This document shows, piece by piece, positions 7,776 through 12,506 of a DNA stretch of 12,506 bases. The notes beneath the pieces were generated by a model. The model was not told the DNA's origin, made no database searches, and saw only the letters and a list, made by a program, of their open reading frames with translations. A program made the translations under genes and the position numbers. Within the stretch, counting starts at the first letter, position 1. Every line of letters starts with the position of its first letter. Source of the DNA: Lysobacterales bacterium (lineage in GTDB: Bacteria; Pseudomonadota; Gammaproteobacteria; Xanthomonadales; Xanthomonadaceae); contig JAATFS010000042.1 in assembly GCA_015655035.1 (NCBI GenBank), positions 1 to 12,506 on the forward strand. Direction: 5' to 3'.

Positions 7776-9095
7776 ATGAAGAAACTGCCGTGCTGGTTAG
7801 CCCTCCTGACCGCCTTGTTGCTGCCCCTTTCCGCGATGGCGCAGCAGCAGGGGCTGACCATCGATATCGTCGGCGGCAGCGCCTCGGCCACTCCGGTCGC
7901 CGTGGTGCCGATGCCGTACCAGGGGGCGGGCACCGCGCCGCAGACCGACGTCGCGGCGGTTGTGGGCGCCGACCTGGATCGTTCCGGCCAGTTCCGTACG
8001 TTGCCGGCGGCCCAGATCACCGAGCGTCCGACGCGGGCCAGCGAGGTGCAATTCCCGACCTGGCGTGCCCTCAAGCAGGACTATCTGGTAGTCGGCCGGG
8101 TGATGGATGCCGGTAGTGGCGCCTACCGCGTCGAGTACGAGTTGTTCGACGTTGCCAAGGGCGAGCGCCTGCTCGGTCTGGCGATGACCGCCCGTGCCAA
8201 TGCAATGCGCGACGTCGCCCACCAGATGGCCGATGCGATCTACGAGAAGATCACCGGCGTGCGCGGCGCGTTCTGGACCCGTATTGCCTATGTGACCGCC
8301 AGCGGCAAGGGCGGGGCGATGCGCTATGCATTGATGGTCGCCGACTCCGATGGCTTCAATCCGCAGACGATCGTGCGCTCGGCCGAGCCGCTGTTGTCGC
8401 CGAACTGGAGCCCGGATGGTCGCAAGCTGGCCTATGTCAGCTTCGAGCGCGGCAATTCGTCGATTTACCTGCAGGACATCGCCACCGGCGCGCGTGAGCT
8501 GGTTTCCAGCTTCCGCGGCATCAACGGTGCGCCCTCGTTCTCCCCGGACGGTCGCCGGCTGGCGCTGGCGCTGTCGCGCAGCGGCAATCCGGAGGTCTAT
8601 GTGATGGATCTGGGCAGCAAGCAGTTGACCCAGCTCACCAACCATTTCGGCATCGATACCGAGCCGACGTGGGCGCCGGATGGGGGGAGCGTCTATTTCA
8701 CCTCCGATCGTGGCGGTCGTCCGCAGATCTACCAGGTCCCGGCCAGCGGCGGCAGCGCCAACCGCGTGACCTTCCAGGGTAATTACAACGCCACCGCCAG
8801 CGTCTCGTTCGACGGCAAGAAGATCGCCGTGGCCCAGGGCAGCGGCAATACTTACAAGGTTGCGGTAATGGATCGCAGTTTGGGTTCGCCCAGCTGGAGT
8901 ACGCTGTCGCCGGGTTCGCTGGATGAATCTCCGAGCTTTGCACCCAATGCCAGCATGGTGCTTTACGCTGCGCGTGAAGGTGGGAGGGGCGTGCTCTATG
9001 CCGTTTCCGCCGACGCCCGCGTACGCCAGCGTCTGGTACTGGCCGACGGCGATGTAAGAGAACCCTCCTGGGGCCCCTACCGAACCGCGCATTAA
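7776..9095 (+). CDS. tolB: TolB, periplasmic beta-propeller protein
   Basis: TolB is a soluble periplasmic protein that binds Pal and is released by energised TolA. The 439-residue precursor has a Sec signal peptide: MKK, a hydrophobic core, and a likely cleavage after AMA at residue 22. The N-terminal domain covers about 25-165. The rest is a propeller of PD40/WD40-like blades: LSPNWSPDGRKLAYVS (207-222), APSFSPDGRRLALALS (252-267), PTWAPDGGSVYFTSD (297-311), ASVSFDGKKIAVAQG (341-355) and PSFAPNASMVLYAAR (386-400). It closes with the family-typical PSWGPY. In-frame ATGs at 7725 and 7737 would put a non-family peptide ahead of the signal sequence, so ATG 7776 is chosen. The length equals that of typical TolB. 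It lies 189 bp after tolA and 61 bp before pal. Confidence 0.97.
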   Translation: MKKLPCWLALLTALLLPLSAMAQQQGLTIDIVGGSASATPVAVVPMPYQGAGTAPQTDVAAVVGADLDRSGQFRTLPAAQITERPTRASEVQFPTWRALKQDYLVVGRVMDAGSGAYRVEYELFDVAKGERLLGLAMTARANAMRDVAHQMADAIYEKITGVRGAFWTRIAYVTASGKGGAMRYALMVADSDGFNPQTIVRSAEPLLSPNWSPDGRKLAYVSFERGNSSIYLQDIATGARELVSSFRGINGAPSFSPDGRRLALALSRSGNPEVYVMDLGSKQLTQLTNHFGIDTEPTWAPDGGSVYFTSDRGGRPQIYQVPASGGSANRVTFQGNYNATASVSFDGKKIAVAQGSGNTYKVAVMDRSLGSPSWSTLSPGSLDESPSFAPNASMVLYAAREGGRGVLYAVSADARVRQRLVLADGDVREPSWGPYRTAH

Positions 9096-9120
9096 TGTTA
9101 ATATTTCGCTGCGTTAAACC
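9092..9120 (+). promoter_or_regulatory. AT-rich segment ahead of pal, weak promoter candidate
   Basis: Just after the tolB stop the sequence turns AT-rich, with TTAATG at 9092-9097, TAATAT at 9099-9104 and TAAACC at 9115-9120. TTAATG and TAAACC are 17 bp apart but match the sigma-70 boxes at only three of six bases each. The base change in an otherwise GC-rich region suggests a promoter or binding site, without proof. Confidence 0.25.
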
Positions 9121-9156
9121 CCTCATTGGCTTTAGGAGCCACCACTAGGTATCGCC

Positions 9157-9675
9157 ATGAACAAGTCCACCCGCGTCTTGCTTGTTTCTCTGCTGTCTGT
9201 TGCTGTGCTGGCCGGTTGTTCTAAAAAGGTCAAGGAAGCGCCGCCAGCGGCGCCGACTGACACCTCCGGCTCCACTGCTCCGACGGGTCCCTCCACCTCC
9301 GGCCTGTACGGTCCGGGCGATCTCGACACCGACGCATGCCTGCGTCAGCGCGTGGTCTACTTCGATCTTGACCAGGATTCGCTGAAGCCGGAATTCCAGG
9401 CCATCGTCGCCTGCCACGCCAAGTACCTGCGTGACCGTCCGTCCTCGCGCATCACCCTCCAGGGCAATGCCGACGAACGCGGTTCGCGTGAGTACAACCT
9501 GGGCCTGGGCGAGCGTCGTGCCAATGCGGTGTCGTCGTCGGTTCAGGCTGCCGGTGGTTCGGGCAGCCAGCTGACCGTCGTCAGCTACGGCGAAGAGCGT
9601 CCGGTCTGCACCGAATCCGGCGAAAGCTGCTGGTCGCAGAACCGTCGCGTCGAGATCGTGTACACGGCTCAGTAA
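9157..9675 (+). CDS. pal: Pal, peptidoglycan-associated outer-membrane lipoprotein
   Basis: Pal tethers the outer membrane to peptidoglycan and partners with TolB. The 172-residue precursor has a lipoprotein signal with lipobox LAGC, lipidated C21. Ser at +2 fits outer-membrane sorting by the Lol rule known for enterobacteria. A Ser/Thr/Pro linker (about 28-56) leads to an OmpA-C domain (about 63-172) with VVYFDLDQDSLKPEF, NADERGSREYNLGLGERRANAV (104-125) and NRRVEIVY (162-169). D106 and R121 are the expected diaminopimelate-binding residues. Besides C21 there are four cysteines (C61, C86, C151, C158), absent from E. coli Pal. TAGGT ends 6 nt before the ATG, and a better AGGAG lies 18 nt upstream. 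The gene ends in tandem in-frame stops, TAA then TAG. Confidence 0.97.
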   Translation: MNKSTRVLLVSLLSVAVLAGCSKKVKEAPPAAPTDTSGSTAPTGPSTSGLYGPGDLDTDACLRQRVVYFDLDQDSLKPEFQAIVACHAKYLRDRPSSRITLQGNADERGSREYNLGLGERRANAVSSSVQAAGGSGSQLTVVSYGEERPVCTESGESCWSQNRRVEIVYTAQ

Positions 9676-9678
9676 TAG

Positions 9679-10485
9679 ATGCGTATCGGTGTCCTCACAT
9701 CGATGATCGTCGCGGCGGCCCTTGCGGCCGCCGCGCCGGCGTATGCGCAACGCCAGAGCCTGGCCGACCGCGTAGCCGTGCTCGAACAGCAGGCGTCCAA
9801 CACGCAGGCCAATACCGATCTGTTGAATCAGCTCAACGCATTGCGTTCGCAGATGCAGCAGATGCAGGGCACGATCGAACAGCTGCAGCACGATAACGAG
9901 CAGCTCAAGCAGCAGAGCAAGGACCAATACCTGGACCTGGATGGACGCCTCAACCGGCTGGAGGGCGGTGCAACGCCTGCGCTTCCGGCGGCAACGGGTA
10001 GTACCACTCCGGCACCGGTTACGTCCCCGACGGCGGCTACTTCCGAGCGGCCGCCTTCCGCTCCCCCAGATGCGGGCGCGCAGACTGCCAGTGGCGACGA
10101 GCGCACGGCCTACAATGTGGCCTTCGAGGCTTTGAAGAACGGCAAGTACGACGACTCCGCGCAGCTGTTCCTGAGCTTCCTGGAGCTGTACCCCAATGGC
10201 GCCTACACCCCCAATGCGCTGTACTGGCTGGGTGAAAGCTATTACGCCACCCGCAATTTCCAGCTGGCCGAGGTGCAGTTCCGCGACCTCGTTGGCCGTT
10301 ACCCCACGCATGACAAGGCCGCCGGCGGACTGCTGAAGCTTGGCTTGTCGCAGTACGGCGAAGGCAAGTCCGATGCCGCCCAGCAGACACTGCAGCAAGT
10401 GATTGCGCAGTATCCGAACTCCGATCCGGCGCGGGTTGCGCAGGATCGCCTGAAGTCCATCCAGCTCGGCCAGCAATTGCGCTGA
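9679..10485 (+). CDS. cpoB: CpoB (YbgF), Tol-associated TPR protein
   Basis: CpoB is a periplasmic protein that coordinates PBP1b-driven septal peptidoglycan synthesis with Tol-Pal constriction in E. coli. The 268-residue precursor has a signal peptide with likely cleavage after AYA at residue 23. A Gln-rich coiled coil (about 27-95) follows, corresponding to the known trimerisation segment. Then come an Ala/Pro/Thr linker (about 97-138) and three TPR-like repeats at about 142-174, 180-211 and 216-250 (AYNVAFEALKNGKYDDSAQL, ALYWLGESYYATRNFQLAEV and LLKLGLSQYGEGKSDAAQQT). The ATG follows the tandem pal stops directly, 3 nt after the TAA, and has no Shine-Dalgarno sequence. Reinitiation after pal translation is therefore likely. 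Confidence 0.95.
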   Translation: MRIGVLTSMIVAAALAAAAPAYAQRQSLADRVAVLEQQASNTQANTDLLNQLNALRSQMQQMQGTIEQLQHDNEQLKQQSKDQYLDLDGRLNRLEGGATPALPAATGSTTPAPVTSPTAATSERPPSAPPDAGAQTASGDERTAYNVAFEALKNGKYDDSAQLFLSFLELYPNGAYTPNALYWLGESYYATRNFQLAEVQFRDLVGRYPTHDKAAGGLLKLGLSQYGEGKSDAAQQTLQQVIAQYPNSDPARVAQDRLKSIQLGQQLR

Positions 10486-10526
10486 GCCTGGATATGCCTC
10501 TGCCGCTGGCGGGGAGCCTACTTTCA

Positions 10527-11210
10527 ATGAATGCCGTCGCCGTCCCCAGTGAAATCGTCCAGTCGCCATTGCCGCGATTGAAGATCACCGAGATCTTCCT
10601 GTCTCTGCAGGGCGAGGCCGACGCCGCGGGTTGGCCCACTGTATTCGTGCGCCTGACCGGCTGTCCGCTGCGCTGCAATTATTGCGACACCGCCTATGCC
10701 TTCCACGGCGGCGAATGGCACGACATCGACGATATCGTGGCCGAGGTCGCCAGCCATGGCGTGCGCCACGTATGCGTAACCGGGGGCGAGCCGCTGTCGC
10801 AGAAGCGCTGCCTGATGCTGCTGCGCAGACTATGCGATGCCGGCTATGACGTATCGCTGGAAACCTCCGGCGCGCTGGATATCTCGGGGGTCGATGCGCG
10901 GGTGTCGCGGGTGGTGGACCTGAAGACGCCGGCGTCCGGCGAAGAGCGCCGCAACCGCTGGGAGAATCTGCCGCTGCTGACTGCGCGCGACCAGGTCAAG
11001 CTGGTGCTGTGCAGCCGCGCCGACTACGAATGGGCGCGCGAAGTGGTACGCACGCATGCGCTGGACCGCCGCTGCAGCGTGCTGTTCTCGCCGAGCAAGG
11101 GCGATGTGAATCCGCGCGAGCTGGCCGACTGGATCGTCGCCGATCGATTGCCGATACGCTTCCAGATGCAGTTGCACAAGCTGCTGTGGAACGACGAGCC
11201 AGGACGCTGA
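10527..11210 (+). CDS. queE: QueE, 7-carboxy-7-deazaguanine synthase
   Basis: QueE is a radical-SAM enzyme that converts 6-carboxytetrahydropterin to 7-carboxy-7-deazaguanine, on the route to preQ0 and queuosine. From ATG 10527 it has 227 residues. The canonical CxxxCxxC iron-sulfur motif is C46-PLR-C50-NY-C53, followed by DTAYAF. TGGEP (85-89), LETSG (111-115), DLKTPASGE (131-139) and the C-terminal QLHKLLWN are family blocks, as is the EIFLSLQGE segment near the start. An in-frame ATG at 10494 would add 11 residues. ATG 10527 is preferred because GGGGAG ends 10 nt upstream and conservation begins only after it; the alternative cannot be excluded. The gene lies 41 bp after cpoB, with queC 114 bp downstream. 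Confidence 0.94.
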   Translation: MNAVAVPSEIVQSPLPRLKITEIFLSLQGEADAAGWPTVFVRLTGCPLRCNYCDTAYAFHGGEWHDIDDIVAEVASHGVRHVCVTGGEPLSQKRCLMLLRRLCDAGYDVSLETSGALDISGVDARVSRVVDLKTPASGEERRNRWENLPLLTARDQVKLVLCSRADYEWAREVVRTHALDRRCSVLFSPSKGDVNPRELADWIVADRLPIRFQMQLHKLLWNDEPGR

Positions 11211-11290
11211 TGTAAGGATCTGTAGCCGGGTACGCGGACAGGCAATATTCCTCGCGCCCGCATGCACGTCCGTGTCATGTAGCCTTTCCC

Positions 11291-11318
11291 GTTCCGAACC
11301 CTTTATTCCGAATTCCCG
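11291..11318 (-). repeat. GGGATTC-type repeat, copy before queC
   Basis: In the queE-queC gap the minus strand reads CGGGAATTCGGAATAAAGGG followed by TTCGGAAC, a degenerate tandem of the same unit in inverted orientation. Confidence 0.55.
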
Positions 11319-11324
11319 CGCCCA

Positions 11325-11999
11325 ATGAAAAAAGCCGTCGTCCTTCTCTCCGGTGGCATGGACTCCGCCGCCGTCGTCGCCTTGGCCCAGGAGCAGGGCT
11401 TTGCCGTGCATGCACTGAGCGTGCGCTACGGCCAGCGCCATACTTCCGAGCTGGCCGCCGCCGCGCGCGTGGCGCAGGCACTGGGGGTGGTGGCGCACAA
11501 GGTGGTCGATGTGGACCTGCGCAGCATCGGCGGCTCGGCCCTGACCGACGATATCGACGTTCCCGAAGCGGGCGGCGCCGGTATCCCGGTGACCTACGTT
11601 CCGGCGCGCAATACCATCATGTTGTCGCTGGCATTGGGCTGGGGCGAGGTACTTGGCGCCAACGATCTGTTCTGCGGCGTCAACGCGGTCGACTATTCCG
11701 GCTATCCGGACTGCCGGCCGGAGTTCATCGACGCGTTCGAAAAGCTCGCCAACCTGGCCACCAAGGCGGGTGTCGAAGGCGCGGGATTGCGCGTCCATGC
11801 GCCGCTGCAATTCCTGAGCAAGGCCAACATCGTGCGCGAAGGCGTGCGGCTAGGCGTGGACTTCGGCCTGACCGTGTCCTGCTACCGCGCCGACGACGCC
11901 GGGCGCGCCTGCGGCCACTGCGACGCATGCCAGTTGCGCGCGGCCGGGTTCGCCGATGCCGGTGTGGCCGATCCGACGCACTACGTGATTTCGTCCTGA
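11325..11999 (+). CDS. queC: QueC, 7-cyano-7-deazaguanine (preQ0) synthase
   Basis: QueC is an ATP-dependent ligase that turns 7-carboxy-7-deazaguanine, via the amide, into preQ0, the product passed on to queuosine synthesis. The 224-residue protein begins MKKAVVLLSGGMDS, with the PP-loop SGGMDS at 9-14. RYGQRH (34-39) and the PARNTIMLSLALGWGE block (93-108) follow. The zinc site is C186, C196, C199 and C202 (SCYRAD...ACGHCDAC). Start ATG 11325 gives the usual length; no Shine-Dalgarno sequence precedes it. It completes the QueE product pathway with its neighbour. queD and queF are not in the window. The tRNA-Lys promoter begins immediately after its stop. Confidence 0.97.
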   Translation: MKKAVVLLSGGMDSAAVVALAQEQGFAVHALSVRYGQRHTSELAAAARVAQALGVVAHKVVDVDLRSIGGSALTDDIDVPEAGGAGIPVTYVPARNTIMLSLALGWGEVLGANDLFCGVNAVDYSGYPDCRPEFIDAFEKLANLATKAGVEGAGLRVHAPLQFLSKANIVREGVRLGVDFGLTVSCYRADDAGRACGHCDACQLRAAGFADAGVADPTHYVISS

Positions 12000-12012
12000 T
12001 GCCGGTCTGAGG

Positions 12013-12018
12013 TAGAAT
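12013..12018 (+). promoter_or_regulatory. -10 element of the tRNA-Lys promoter
   Basis: TAGAAT matches the sigma-70 -10 consensus at five of six bases and lies 14 nt after the queC stop. A G/C-rich stretch follows it, as at stable-RNA promoters under stringent control. No good -35 box is visible at the right distance; the sequence there is TTCGTC-like within the last queC codons. The predicted start is about 20 nt before the mature tRNA. Confidence 0.55.
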
Positions 12019-12045
12019 GCGCACCCCGGTGCAAAGCCGGGCGCA

Positions 12046-12121
12046 GGGCCGTTAGCTCAGTCGGTAGAGCAGAAGACTTTTAATCTTTTGGTCGATGGTT
12101 CGAATCCATCACGGCCCACCA
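12046..12121 (+). tRNA. tRNA-Lys (anticodon TTT)
   Basis: The 76-nt sequence folds as a complete cloverleaf. The acceptor stem GGGCCGT/ACGGCCC is at 12046-12052 and 12111-12117. The D stem is GCTC/GAGC (12055-12058, 12067-12070). The anticodon stem GAAGA/TCTTT is at 12072-12076 and 12084-12088, with one G-T pair. The loop CTTTTAA has anticodon TTT at 12079-12081. The T stem is GATGG/CCATC (12094-12098, 12106-12110) around loop TTCGAAT. The discriminator is A12118 and CCA is encoded (12119-12121). No terminator with a T-run is visible downstream. tRNA-Lys next to queC is also the arrangement in Pseudomonas, where it serves as an island attachment site. Confidence 0.98.
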
Positions 12122-12166
12122 TTCGAATCAATGACTTAGTCGGACTCGATTAGCCCCCATCCTCAG

Positions 12167-12506
12167 TCATGAAATGGGCGGCCGGCAGGATCGGCATCTG
12201 CAATCCCTCACTGTGCATCCTTGCTTGTCTTTCAGCTCGATATCGATGTGTTTTGCGATCAATGGCAGACCGGCTTCATCCTGCCTGGATGAGATGGCTT
12301 CGTGTAGAAGGCTCAGGCCGCTGTCATCCTGTTCGTTGATGGTCGACCAGGGTGAGCTTGAAGTCGAGCTGCGAAAACTCGCGGTTACGGATGGCGGCGA
12401 AGACCATCTTGCTTCCCTTCCTGGCGGCGTCACTTGGAGCGCTGTCGCTGCTCATTCGCTCGTGGCCTGACGGCGAGATCTGCAGGATAGTGCCGCTGTG
12501 CCCCCG
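12167..12506 (-). pseudogene. Broken ankyrin-repeat-like gene, partial at window edge
   Basis: On the minus strand a reading frame is open from the window edge and includes ATG 12455. It gives MSSDSAPSDAARKGSK, then MVFAAIRNREFSQLDF, and stops at 12324. Near 12341-12342 the sense jumps to the next frame, which reads INEQDDSGLSLLHEAI followed by LIAKHIDIELKDKQGCTV and then loses resemblance, with a stop at 12167. Removing one C at 12341 joins the parts as LVDINEQDDSG, an ankyrin-like D-x-x-G-x-x-x-L-H-x-A repeat followed by the start of another. The gene therefore seems frameshifted and lacks its 3' repeats. GC is lower than in neighbouring genes. The true start may lie beyond the window. A function cannot be assigned. 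Ankyrin assignment is from pattern only, so a low-scoring alternative family is possible. Confidence 0.5.

Noticed and set aside
7797..9092. Antisense frame (431 codons) opposite tolB
   Set aside because: It mirrors the TolB propeller repeats and has no independent features.
9145..10569. Long antisense frame (474 codons) opposite pal and cpoB
   Set aside because: It lies wholly opposite two recognised genes and shows no domain, signal sequence or start site; codon bias explains it.
11211..11324. queE-queC gap considered for a riboswitch (preQ1 type) ahead of queC
   Set aside because: No hairpin with an A-rich tail typical of preQ1 riboswitches is visible; apart from the repeat copy the gap holds nothing I can support.
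12174..12470. Plus-strand frame of 98 codons after tRNA-Lys
   Set aside because: It is the mirror of the ankyrin-like minus-strand remnant, shows no domain and lacks a ribosome binding site.

Overview
The window is a GC-rich chromosomal segment from a gammaproteobacterium of the Xanthomonadaceae, most likely Xanthomonas or a close relative. This rests on the protein sequences, on kup lying between ruvA and ruvB, on the tol-pal-queE-queC-tRNA-Lys order, and on degenerate GGGATTC-type repeats in the gaps. It is mostly core genome. All genes except the remnant at the right edge are on the plus strand and look intact.

Region 1 (1-4793) holds the 3' end of a yebC/pmpR-type gene, then ruvC, ruvA, kup and ruvB. 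RuvA, RuvB and RuvC form the Holliday-junction branch-migration and resolution machine. kup (low-affinity potassium uptake) splits the set. Region 2 (4816-10485) is the complete Tol-Pal envelope system: ybgC, tolQ, tolR, tolA, tolB, pal and cpoB. TolQRA form the proton-driven inner-membrane motor, and TolB and Pal are its periplasmic and outer-membrane partners. CpoB is the periplasmic TPR protein that links the system to septal peptidoglycan synthesis. ybgC-tolQ and tolR-tolA overlap. A 189-bp gap before tolB and a 61-bp gap before pal may carry internal promoters.

Region 3 (10527-11999) holds queE and queC, two enzymes of preQ0/queuosine precursor synthesis. A tRNA-Lys(TTT) with encoded CCA (12046-12121) follows, with a good -10 element just after the queC stop. 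Region 4 (12122-12506) has lower GC (about 57% by hand count). It contains a minus-strand, frameshifted and truncated remnant of an ankyrin-repeat-like gene that runs to the window edge. Queue-gene/tRNA-Lys junctions are known island insertion sites in Pseudomonas, so this edge may be the start of an accessory region.

I found no clear new system. The observations most worth following are the family of short G-rich heptad-like repeats in most gaps, two copies of which seem to encode the two ends of YbgC; the broken ankyrin gene beside the tRNA; and a hairpin whose loop is the ruvA stop codon.
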